From assembly GCA_016722515.1 (NCBI GenBank), contig JADKJE010000003.1:124001-188000 (forward strand): a stretch of 64,000 bases of DNA. The letters run 5' to 3'. Shown here piece after piece: positions 9,050 through 17,028 of the stretch (position 1 is its first letter; each line of letters starts with the position of its first letter). This DNA is from Alphaproteobacteria bacterium. Lineage in GTDB: Bacteria > Pseudomonadota > Alphaproteobacteria > Rickettsiales > JADKJE01. The notes beneath the pieces were generated by a model. That model made no database searches and was not told the origin of the DNA. It worked only from the letters and a program-made list of their open reading frames with translations. A program made the position numbers and the translations under genes.

Positions 9050-11443
9050 ATGTCACTGGATGCCGCGTTAAATAGTGCACTGACTGGTTTAAGGGCGAGT
9101 CAATCGGCCTTGGCCCTGATTTCAAGCAACATCTCTAATGCCAACACGGACGGGTATACGAAAAGAATACTTAATCAATCGGTGCTGGCCGTTGATGGTA
9201 CGGTAGCGGGTACGCAAATTGAAGGAGTTTCTCGTGTTGTTGATAGCTTCGTGCTAAGCGATATTCAGTCACAGAACACCGAAGTTGGCTATGCAAATGT
9301 TAGGAACGATTATTACCAATTGATACAAAATCAGTTTGGGCAACCCGATAGCCATGATTCTCTTACGGCACTGGTTGATGCCACTTTTTCTGCATTACAG
9401 CAATTCAGTAATGATGTTGAAATGCCGTCACTGCGTTCTGCGGCTGTGAATAATTTAAATCAACTGGCTGGAAAAATTTCAGGTACGGCATCAAGCCTTG
9501 AAACCTTCAGGTTTCGTGCTGACCAGGAAATTTCCAGTTCTATCAAGACGATTAATGATCAGATAGATAATCTCAATCAATTAAATAATCAAATCAGGGA
9601 TAATAAAACCAAGCAGGCGCCAACAGACGCATTGGAAGAGCAACGAGATAATATCCTGTCTAAACTCAGTCAATATTTAAATATAGCCGTTACTAACAAA
9701 ACCGATGGCAGAATTGTGGTCAATACTGGCAGTGGCGTACCTTTGCTGGATGATACGGTCTATCATTTAAAGTATGATCCTGCAACGTCGGTTAATACGT
9801 TTACTGAAAATAGTCCCTTATCGAGCCTTACCCTGGTACCGCTTGATGTCAATGGGAACGAGACGGGAGTTCCAACCGTTTTGGCAACCGGGGGGACTAG
9901 TGATCAAATAACGACGACTCTTAAATCGGGAAAACTGATGGCACTTCTTGATTTAAGGGACAATGAAATTCCTAAAATCTTAGATCAATTAGATTCGTTA
10001 GCGAGGCAATTAGCCGATGGTATGAATGCCATCCATAATGATGGAGTCGGATTTCCAGGAGCACAAAGTTTAACGGGTACCAGGTCACTTCTGGGTAATG
10101 AGGATCTTGAATTTTCTGGGTCAGTAAGGTTTGCTGTCTTAGATAAAAATGGTCAACCGGTTACTCGTCCGTATCCGGATTTACCTTATTATCCACCTCT
10201 TACCGTTAATCTGGCAGCACTGAATGGGGGCAGTCATAATGGTCAATTTAATACGGCGGATTTCATTAAAGAATTTAACAACCATTTTTCGGCGGCTCCG
10301 ACACGTTTGGATATGGGTAATTTATTTAATGTACGATTGGCGGCAACTTCAGATGTTGCTACACCAAACGGCAGTTTTTCCTTTAATTTTGAATTGCAAA
10401 ATTATTCAGGACAGGCTGCATCGTTTGAAATCCTTGGTATTACGGTATCAGGTGGGGGCACGGTCAATAGTGGGGCTCCTTCTTCATCGGCCTTTAATAT
10501 TAATCCCGGTGAAGAAACAAGAACCGATGCCGCCCATAGTGTGTCGGTGACATTCGGTTCTGGAAGTGGACCATACACGATATCTGCTAATGTGAGGGTC
10601 AGTAATGGTAAGGGGGGATTTGATACCCAAACGATTCAATATACGGTTAATCAAGGTGGAAGTTTATTGAACCAGCGTTATTCGGCTTCAGCACTGGTGC
10701 CACCGAATACCGCTCAAATTATTCCTGGCAACAGTCAGCCGTATGCGAAGGCTATTTTTGTGAATGATCAAGGTCAGGAAATTGACCCTAACGGCTATGA
10801 ACCTGGACATCTGAAAATAGTCAGTGGCAGTGATGAATTCACAATAGCAATAGATGAATTAGACAGCAAACAACTAGGGATAGTGAAAGATCCCGCCAAG
10901 CCAGGCACTGGGTTTGGTTTTTCCCATTATTTTGGACTGAATGATCTATTGCTGACCAATGGTGAAACTAAAAACAGTGCGTTAAGCCTGAGGCTAAGGG
11001 AGGATATCCTAGCGAACCCGCAATTATTATCGGCAGGCAAATTAACCCTTACTCAGCAATCTACCGACCCTACTCAAGATCCTGTTTATTCGTATGAAGT
11101 GGGCAGCGGTTCTAATGAGACTTCTAAAGAGCTATCTGTTTTGCAAGGAAATCTTGTTATCTTTGGTGAAACCAGTACGTTGCCGTCTGGAGCCCGAACA
11201 TTTTCTGGTTATGTGTCTGAGATTATTTCTTATACGGCCAGTCATACGAGCCAGGCATCTACCTATCAACAACAGCAAAAATTGATTCAAGACGGGTTTA
11301 CGCAAAAATTTGAAAGTACCAGTGGCGTAAATATTGATGAAGAGTTAGCCCATACGGTGTTTTTTCAAAATGCGTATTCGGCATCGGCAAAAATAGTTTC
11401 GGTTACGAGCAAATTGTTCGATGACCTGATGAATATGGTTTAG
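9050..11443 (+). CDS. flgK: Flagellar hook-associated protein 1 FlgK, unusually long
   Basis: 797 residues. The conserved N-terminus (ALTGLRASQSALALISSNI, then SNANTDGYTKR) and the C-terminal helix (GVNIDEELAHTVFFQNAYSA...) are intact. FlgK is usually about 450-650 residues. The extra length sits between about residues 390 and 640 and is rich in Gly/Ser/Thr beta-strand sequence (VSVTFGSGSGPYTISANVRV), which looks like an added surface domain. The protein forms the hook-filament junction. A GGGAG ribosome site precedes the ATG. flgL follows after 13 bases. Confidence 0.95.
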   Translation: MSLDAALNSALTGLRASQSALALISSNISNANTDGYTKRILNQSVLAVDGTVAGTQIEGVSRVVDSFVLSDIQSQNTEVGYANVRNDYYQLIQNQFGQPDSHDSLTALVDATFSALQQFSNDVEMPSLRSAAVNNLNQLAGKISGTASSLETFRFRADQEISSSIKTINDQIDNLNQLNNQIRDNKTKQAPTDALEEQRDNILSKLSQYLNIAVTNKTDGRIVVNTGSGVPLLDDTVYHLKYDPATSVNTFTENSPLSSLTLVPLDVNGNETGVPTVLATGGTSDQITTTLKSGKLMALLDLRDNEIPKILDQLDSLARQLADGMNAIHNDGVGFPGAQSLTGTRSLLGNEDLEFSGSVRFAVLDKNGQPVTRPYPDLPYYPPLTVNLAALNGGSHNGQFNTADFIKEFNNHFSAAPTRLDMGNLFNVRLAATSDVATPNGSFSFNFELQNYSGQAASFEILGITVSGGGTVNSGAPSSSAFNINPGEETRTDAAHSVSVTFGSGSGPYTISANVRVSNGKGGFDTQTIQYTVNQGGSLLNQRYSASALVPPNTAQIIPGNSQPYAKAIFVNDQGQEIDPNGYEPGHLKIVSGSDEFTIAIDELDSKQLGIVKDPAKPGTGFGFSHYFGLNDLLLTNGETKNSALSLRLREDILANPQLLSAGKLTLTQQSTDPTQDPVYSYEVGSGSNETSKELSVLQGNLVIFGETSTLPSGARTFSGYVSEIISYTASHTSQASTYQQQQKLIQDGFTQKFESTSGVNIDEELAHTVFFQNAYSASAKIVSVTSKLFDDLMNMV

Positions 11444-11456
11444 AAAGGGAGGAGTT

Positions 11457-12389
11457 ATGTTTGGTCGCATTAGTTCAGCAGGTTACGTCAGGCAAGCCCT
11501 AAATGATATTACCGCAACCAGGGAAACATTAGTGGATTTACAGAGAGATATTTCTACGGGTAAACAAGCTCAAACCTATGATCAATTAAGTAGCCAGGGC
11601 AAGCTAGAAAGGGTGACTTATCTGGAAACTGCGTTGACTCAAAATGATACCTATACCCGCAATACCACTATTATTAAAGCACGTGTTACCCAGATGTCGA
11701 GTGAGGTCGATAATTTGCAAAATTTGGCTTCGGATTTGCGGCAATTGATCGTATCGGCTCGTAATCCCGTAGAAGGACAGGTCTTACCCATTAAGCAATT
11801 AGTATTTGAGAAACTTCAACTCATTGCTGATGCTTTAAACAGCAGTATGGAAGGAAGGCATTTATTTGCCGGATCGAAAACCAATATTGTACCAGTGGTC
11901 GTGGATGAAAATGGTACGAACATAAACGATGATGGGACTCCGAATAATAGTTATTATCGTGGCAACGATACGATATTAAAAGCGGATGTCGATAATGGTG
12001 TATCCATGCCGTATAACGTTACAGCGGATAATCCTGCTTTCCAAAGTTTAATAGCGGCCGCTTATAAAGCCATGGAAGTTGGCGATAGTGGCGCTGTTAA
12101 TGCCAGCCAGCGCGACGTTCTTTTGGTGCAATCGCTCGATTTAATTAATCAAAGCATCAGCCAGCTGCAAAACGTATCCAGTAGCGTCAATAGCAATTTA
12201 GTGGTGTTACAGGATCTGGTTGATAAACACACGGATGATGGTTTATTTACAATATCGCTGCTTTCGGATGAAACCGATACGGATATTGTGAATACATCCA
12301 TTAAAGAATCCAGTTATGAGACGGTGCTGCAAGCATCATTTCAGGTATTTGCCCGTTTAAGCAAACTTACCTTATCGGATTACCTCTAA
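11457..12389 (+). CDS. flgL: Flagellar hook-associated protein 3 FlgL
   Basis: 310 residues with flagellin-like N- and C-terminal helices: TLVDLQRDISTGKQ near the start, SMEGRHLFAGSKT in the middle, and ETVLQASFQVFARLSKLTLSDYL at the end. Family length is normal. It joins the filament to FlgK and sits directly downstream of flgK behind GGGAGGAG. Confidence 0.95.
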   Translation: MFGRISSAGYVRQALNDITATRETLVDLQRDISTGKQAQTYDQLSSQGKLERVTYLETALTQNDTYTRNTTIIKARVTQMSSEVDNLQNLASDLRQLIVSARNPVEGQVLPIKQLVFEKLQLIADALNSSMEGRHLFAGSKTNIVPVVVDENGTNINDDGTPNNSYYRGNDTILKADVDNGVSMPYNVTADNPAFQSLIAAAYKAMEVGDSGAVNASQRDVLLVQSLDLINQSISQLQNVSSSVNSNLVVLQDLVDKHTDDGLFTISLLSDETDTDIVNTSIKESSYETVLQASFQVFARLSKLTLSDYL

Positions 12390-12420
12390 TCAATTAACCA
12401 ATGTATAAAAGGAGAAAATT

Positions 12421-12927
12421 ATGGCTAAAGAAGCATTGAGAATCACAGAGACAAAAACAATTGAAAGGCAGGCATCTGCACCTGAAGCATCTGGTTATGT
12501 GCGTACACTTAATACGCGTTTTGGCGAAGTAACCGTGGATGTTCGTAAAGCCTCTTATTATCCGTATGGATTATTAGGGTTTGCCGATTGTCACCAGTTT
12601 TGCTTGACGCATATTCCAAGCCAGCAATCCAGTAATTTTAAATTATTGCAGGCCACCGAAGAGGACGCCGTTTCCTTTATCGTATTACCCATCACTAAAG
12701 AGAATCCATTTATTGCTGCTGAGGATATTAAAAATACCGCAGAAATCCTTGGCATTAAAGAAGAGGATCTGGCGATTCTACTGGTTGTATCGTCTTCGCA
12801 ATCTGAAGAACAAAGCCATATTGGAGTTAATTTGCGCGCGCCGATCTTTATGGATACTACGCGTAATCTTGCTGTACAGTATGTATTTAGAGATAGCAAG
12901 TATCCCGTTTCGTTTAAGTTAAAATAA
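12421..12927 (+). CDS. fliW: Flagellar assembly factor FliW
   Basis: 168 residues. The FliW core is visible: TRFGEVTVD, then YYPYGLLGFADCHQFCL, then FIVLPITKENPF, and the C-terminal NLRAPIFMDTTRNLAVQ. The N-terminus is about 25 residues longer than usual. In Bacillus, FliW binds flagellin and antagonises CsrA; in this window neither csrA nor flagellin is present. Strong AAGGAG site; last gene of the flagellar block. Confidence 0.88.
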   Translation: MAKEALRITETKTIERQASAPEASGYVRTLNTRFGEVTVDVRKASYYPYGLLGFADCHQFCLTHIPSQQSSNFKLLQATEEDAVSFIVLPITKENPFIAAEDIKNTAEILGIKEEDLAILLVVSSSQSEEQSHIGVNLRAPIFMDTTRNLAVQYVFRDSKYPVSFKLK

Positions 12928-13012
12928 TATATTTTTCGTAGGAAGCACTAGTAGGCCAATAAGCAATCTATTGATCTATAATAATTATTGTGCGTCACGA
13001 TAACGTTTTGTC

Positions 13013-13038
13013 ATCCTCAGCCCACTTGGGCTGGGGAT
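13013..13038. repeat. Interspersed palindrome, possible terminator of the flagellar block
   Basis: A 12-bp stem (one G-U pair) around CAGCCCACTTGGGCTG. The same 16-base core recurs at 62275-62300 in another intergenic gap. No run of T follows. The gap 12928-13214 otherwise shows nothing I can identify. Confidence 0.55.
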
Positions 13039-13214
13039 CGTGCTGCTTCACCTTCGGGTGTATAACCCAGGGCAGAATCGGACTTGGATTGGGAAGGTGA
13101 AAATAGTGGAATAACCAAAGAATGGGGGTACCGAACGAATGTCCGATACCCCCGGTGACTATAATAATATCAGAGGTTTGCACTTCAAACTTGAATGTGG
13201 CCCAGACCAGTCTA

Positions 13215-13967
13215 TTAGAATCTAACTTCATACTCAAAATTAGTTTTTAATTCACCATTGGGTGCGGCATTTGAAATGCCAAAAAGATAACCAACATCAT
13301 ATTTAAAATGGCCAATTTTTCCATAAATGGTAGGTCCAAATTGATGTTCCTGTTCATCGTAGGAAAGATTTTCGTCAAGCACGCCAAAGGAGCTGAATAA
13401 TTCGACGCCAGGCTCAAACCATTCCTTATAGCGGTAGCGAGTACTCCAGGCTAGGCCACCCTCGAGATTTTCTGCATGGGGGCCGACCTCCTTTTCGAGA
13501 ATGAGGTTCGCCAGATTTTGAAATGGGCCACTATTTTTTGCTAATAATAATTTGGCTTCAATCGTATCGGGCGAGTGTGACTCGAGTGTCTTTTCGTAGG
13601 CAAGGTAGAAACCTACATCTAACCAGTATTTACCAGGTTCAGTAAGTTGAAAACGGTTTTCCCATTCTATATCGGTAAAATTGAGATGGTCATCGTGTTG
13701 GCCAGATTGTTCAAAAACGCCATAAAGCTCAGTAGCCCATACATGATTAACACCATAACCAATAGCTAGTTCATGGCTTTGCGCACCATCAAGCTCTGCG
13801 TCTTTACGATCAAATTGGTATTGCGCATGATATTCAAGTTCCAACTCACCTGCTTCAACGTAGGGAGTATAGACCTTTTTATTAGCAAAAGCTGGACTTG
13901 CGACCAACGCTGACGATAGAGCTAACACGGTTGTTGCTAGTAAAGGAGAAGAAAACAAATTTTTCAT
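13215..13967 (-). CDS. Putative outer-membrane beta-barrel protein
   Basis: About 250 residues from the ATG at 13967. The signal peptide ends ALVASPAFA. The mature part alternates short polar and aromatic strands (ELELEYHAQYQF, WATELYGVFEQ, YWLDVGFYLAYEK, FEYEVRF) and ends in phenylalanine, the usual terminal residue of outer-membrane barrels. It lies 27 bases after the cupredoxin gene, probably in one operon behind a Fur-like box, so a role in metal handling is possible but unproven. A longer form from GTG 13982 is less likely. Confidence 0.6.
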   Translation of the reverse strand: MKNLFSSPLLATTVLALSSALVASPAFANKKVYTPYVEAGELELEYHAQYQFDRKDAELDGAQSHELAIGYGVNHVWATELYGVFEQSGQHDDHLNFTDIEWENRFQLTEPGKYWLDVGFYLAYEKTLESHSPDTIEAKLLLAKNSGPFQNLANLILEKEVGPHAENLEGGLAWSTRYRYKEWFEPGVELFSSFGVLDENLSYDEQEHQFGPTIYGKIGHFKYDVGYLFGISNAAPNGELKTNFEYEVRF

Positions 13968-13994
13968 ATAATAACTCATCACTAAAAATATATA

Positions 13995-14318
13995 CTACTT
14001 AACAATAATCTGACCTTTGGCTATCTCTTTGTGAAATTCACCAAAGAAAGGATAAGAACCAGCTTTAAGTGGGCCAACAAAAATTGAAACTTCGCTGTTT
14101 CCCTTGATGATTTTTTCGCGGTTAAGTTCATAACTTTCAAATTCTTCAGGAGTAGCATCCTGATTTTTAATAACAATTTTCACTTTCTTACCAGCGGGTA
14201 TTTCAAGTGTTTCTGGTGTAAATTTATGGTCTTTGATATTCAGTTGATAATCTTGTGCGTAAGCTGAGACCGAAGACACAAAAACAAATAGTGAGGTTAG
14301 GATTAGTACTTTTTTCAT
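13995..14318 (-). CDS. Periplasmic cupredoxin-like protein
   Basis: 107 residues. The signal peptide ends SAYA, and the single cupredoxin domain shows LNIKDHKFTPETLEIPAGK, DATPEEFESYELNREKII, and GSYPFFGEFHK. This matches the small cupredoxins found with FTR1/EfeUO iron systems, which lack the blue-copper cysteine; no cysteine is present here. The ATG at 14318 behind AGGAG is chosen, because the longer frame to 14348 would overlap the Fur-like box. No permease is nearby, so the partner is unknown. Confidence 0.75.
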   Translation of the reverse strand: MKKVLILTSLFVFVSSVSAYAQDYQLNIKDHKFTPETLEIPAGKKVKIVIKNQDATPEEFESYELNREKIIKGNSEVSIFVGPLKAGSYPFFGEFHKEIAKGQIIVK

Positions 14319-14328
14319 ATAGCTCCTG

Positions 14329-14348
14329 TTAATGCGAATCATTATCAA
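14329..14348 (-). promoter_or_regulatory. Fur-type iron box before the cupredoxin gene
   Basis: On the minus strand the sequence reads TTGATAATGATTCGCATTAA, a close match to the Fur consensus GATAATGATAATCATTATC. It ends 11 bases before the cupredoxin start codon. Iron-repressed transcription is inferred. Confidence 0.65.
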
Positions 14349-14446
14349 TAGCCGTTTATAGCACTAGATTTAATGATACGCAAGCGCTATTTCATGGCCT
14401 GAGCTCGATTAGAACCCTGTAAGTTAGTCAGAATAGAATTTTCCTT

Positions 14447-14463
14447 GACTAACAATGTTAGTC
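14447..14463. promoter_or_regulatory. Perfect palindromic operator candidate
   Basis: GACTAACAATGTTAGTC is a perfect 7-3-7 inverted repeat overlapping TTGACT at 14445-14450, a possible -35 element. A further half-site (GTTAGTC) lies at 14423-14429. It could bind a dimeric repressor controlling the beta-propeller gene. Confidence 0.4.
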
Positions 14464-14483
14464 GGTGTTAAGTTTATTGCTAG

Positions 14484-14501
14484 TGATAATCATTCGCATA
14501 A
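14484..14501 (+). promoter_or_regulatory. Second Fur-type box before the beta-propeller gene
   Basis: TGATAATCATTCGCATAA resembles the box at 14329-14348 and the Fur consensus. It lies 22 bases before the ATG of the TIGR03118-like gene, so both divergent units may respond to iron. Confidence 0.5.
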
Positions 14502-14523
14502 AACGATAGAAGGAAGGCAATTT

Positions 14524-15786
14524 ATGATCAAACAACGGCTAAGAACGGCAGTTATCGCCAGTGTTTATACCTCATTAGCGGCCAGTGCATTTGCAGCTAA
14601 TGCAGCTCAAAAAGGGGATGGCGCACCTTCGAACCGATATGTGCAGGTTAATTTAGTGGCTAATAAAAGAATATACGGTCCGCAATTAACGGTGGAACCT
14701 AACATGATGAATGCCTGGGGTATTGCTATTCGCCCTAAAGGTTCGGGGGGGCATTTTTGGGTTACGGCTAAAGATGTTAGTTATCAATATGTTGGAGATG
14801 TTTCCGTATCTAATGATATTGACTTGCAAAAGCTTTCTATCACGGATGTGCCCTATGTAAAGCTTCCGGTAGGTGGTGATGATGCATTCGCTACCAGTGT
14901 TGTTTTTTCTGGTAGCACCGACAATTTTGTGATCACACAGGAAATCGACGGTGTTGAACCGGTGACGGCCCCTGCGAAATTTTTGTTTGCGAGCGATGGA
15001 GGTATTATTTCGGGATGGACTGAACGCAAAAAGGACGATGCCACATTTGACCGCTCAAAAGTAGCAAAAACAGTGATTGATCAATCAAAAGAAGGTGCTC
15101 AGTTTTTTGGTTTAGCCTTTAATGCCGCGTATGACCGGTTATATGCAGCCAACTTTGGTAAAAATCCCAAAATTGAGGTGTTTGATGGACATTTCAAACC
15201 GCTTGATATTGCGTTCGATACACCGTTTGATGAAAATGAAAACGGCAAAGTCGATCCAGGTGAATATGCACCCTTTAACATACAATCGCTGACCACTCCC
15301 GATGGGGATCATCATATTTTTGTGACCTACGCTAAAACAAAATTGTGTACCCCAGCGGGGATTAAAGAGGGGGCATGTAAGAAGGGTGAAATTTTTGCCG
15401 GAGAAGAAGATACTTCCAAACCAGGGCAGGGACGAGTTGTCGAATTTAACGAGGATGGCAAAATGTTGACCTTATGGAAAGATGCTGGCCATCTATCAGC
15501 CCCTTGGGGAATGGCCTTTGCTCCAGCAAATTTCGGTGCGTTATCTGGCAAATTATTGGTAGCCAATTTCGGCAGCGGCGATATCGCCGCTTTTGATCCG
15601 CAAACCCATCATTTTGTGGATGTTGTGCGCGATGCCCAAGGCAAACCGGTGAAGATTGATGGAATTTGGGGATTGTTGTTTGGTAATGGTGTAAGCTTGG
15701 GCGACGCAAATGCGCTTTATTTTACTTCGGGGCCGAGTGATGAAAAAAATGGAGTATTTGGCAGCTTGCGGCCGGTGAAGAAATAG
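14524..15786 (+). CDS. TIGR03118-type secreted beta-propeller protein
   Basis: 420 residues from the ATG at 14524 (GAAGGAAGG upstream). Signal peptide to about residue 27. The repeated blades (NMMNAWGIAIRPKGSGGHFW, FFGLAFNAAYDRLYAANFG, APWGMAFAPANFGALSGKLL, VANFGSGDIAAFDP) fit the TIGR03118 family of secreted six-bladed propellers with no defined enzyme activity. An acidic DENENGKVDPGEY segment looks like a calcium loop. The Fur-like box and the divergent cupredoxin suggest iron-linked expression. Confidence 0.8.
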   Translation: MIKQRLRTAVIASVYTSLAASAFAANAAQKGDGAPSNRYVQVNLVANKRIYGPQLTVEPNMMNAWGIAIRPKGSGGHFWVTAKDVSYQYVGDVSVSNDIDLQKLSITDVPYVKLPVGGDDAFATSVVFSGSTDNFVITQEIDGVEPVTAPAKFLFASDGGIISGWTERKKDDATFDRSKVAKTVIDQSKEGAQFFGLAFNAAYDRLYAANFGKNPKIEVFDGHFKPLDIAFDTPFDENENGKVDPGEYAPFNIQSLTTPDGDHHIFVTYAKTKLCTPAGIKEGACKKGEIFAGEEDTSKPGQGRVVEFNEDGKMLTLWKDAGHLSAPWGMAFAPANFGALSGKLLVANFGSGDIAAFDPQTHHFVDVVRDAQGKPVKIDGIWGLLFGNGVSLGDANALYFTSGPSDEKNGVFGSLRPVKK

Positions 15787-15916
15787 CGGGAAAATGGGTA
15801 TAACAATTGAGGTACTGCTCCAATAGGTGTTATGCGTTAAAAAATAATACCCATGTGTTATTGTACTATGTTCACTGCAAGAGGATGCGATGCAAACACG
15901 ATAAGAGTATATAGCA

Positions 15917-16174
15917 TTGTTAATGGGGGGGAGCGGTGCCGATCTTTTTTATTTTGATAAGGAATCTACCAGAAGCATTATCACAGATTTTTCCGAAGGA
16001 ATGGACCATATATCCATTGATCTATACGGTTATGACACGTTAAATGCGATCCTTTCCCATATAACCCAAACAGAAAGCGGCAGTGTAACGATTGATCTTG
16101 GTAATGGAAATAGCATGTTGCTGCAACATGTAACGTCACTCTCTGCGGAGGACTTTTGGTTTCAAACAGTGTAG
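15917..16174 (+). pseudogene. C-terminal fragment of an RTX-type secreted protein
   Basis: The frame encodes GGSGADLFYF followed by IITDFSEGMDHISIDL and VTSLSAEDFWF, the usual end of hemolysin-type calcium-binding (RTX) proteins after the last nonapeptide repeat. Only half a repeat remains, there is no ribosome site, and the first start-like codon is a TTG. The body of the gene is missing, so this is a deletion remnant. It converges with kdsA. Confidence 0.6.
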
Positions 16175-16188
16175 GGCTTCCGATTCTA

Positions 16189-17028
16189 TTATTTGCTGCC
16201 TGTAGTGGTCGCGTTTTTTACGATCCGATCGATAGCCTGTAAATCTTTAAGTAATGCCTCAATCTGATCAAGCCGTACCATACAAGGTCCATCGCTGGGG
16301 GCATTATCGGGGTCTTCGTGGGTTTCCATGAACACGGCGGCTACGCCAACAGCAACAGCTGCGCGAGAAAGAGTGGAAACGAACTGGCGCTGGCCACCGC
16401 TTTGCCCACCTTGCCCACCTGGTTGTTGCACGGAATGCGTGGCATCAAAGACAACCGGGTAACCGGTTTGTGCCATAATAGGCAAAGCGCGCATATCGGA
16501 AACGAGGGTGTTATAACCAAAGCAGGTACCGCGATCGGTGAGCAGAATCTGGTCATTCCCGGCATGTTCTATTTTTTGGACTACATTATCCATGTCCCAC
16601 GGGGCAAGGAACTGGCCCTTTTTGACATTAATGACTTTTCCGGTGGCGGCTGCTGCAATCAACAAATCAGTCTGACGACAAAGGAAAGCAGGAATTTGCA
16701 AGATATCAGCGGCTTGTGCAACGATTTCGCATTGGCCTTCATTATGAATATCTGTCAGTACAGGGCAGCCATAGGTTGAACGCACTTCGGCAAAAATGGG
16801 CAATGCTTTTTCAAGGCCTAGCCCGCGTTTGGAACTACTGCTGGTGCGATTGGCTTTATCGAAAGAGGTTTTATAAATAAAAGAAATTCCTAACCTTTGC
16901 GTAATTTCGGTAAGGGCATGTGCCATTTCGAGTGCGTGCTGACGTGATTCTAATTGGCAAGGTCCAGCGATCAAAGTAAAGGGAAGGGAATTAGAGATAG
17001 TTACATTTCCCACATTAACTATTTTCAT
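16189..17028 (-). CDS. kdsA: 3-deoxy-8-phosphooctulonate synthase
   Basis: 279 residues, normal length. It condenses arabinose-5-phosphate with PEP to give KDO-8-phosphate for lipid A-core synthesis. Motifs: LIAGPCQLES, YKTSFDKANRTS, FLCRQTDLL, VVFDATHSVQQPGG, and METHEDPDNAPSDGP. The start at 17028 is set by GGAGGA; it overlaps the pyrG 3' end by 14 bases, so translation is probably coupled. It implies an LPS outer membrane. Confidence 0.96.
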   Translation of the reverse strand: MKIVNVGNVTISNSLPFTLIAGPCQLESRQHALEMAHALTEITQRLGISFIYKTSFDKANRTSSSSKRGLGLEKALPIFAEVRSTYGCPVLTDIHNEGQCEIVAQAADILQIPAFLCRQTDLLIAAAATGKVINVKKGQFLAPWDMDNVVQKIEHAGNDQILLTDRGTCFGYNTLVSDMRALPIMAQTGYPVVFDATHSVQQPGGQGGQSGGQRQFVSTLSRAAVAVGVAAVFMETHEDPDNAPSDGPCMVRLDQIEALLKDLQAIDRIVKNATTTGSK

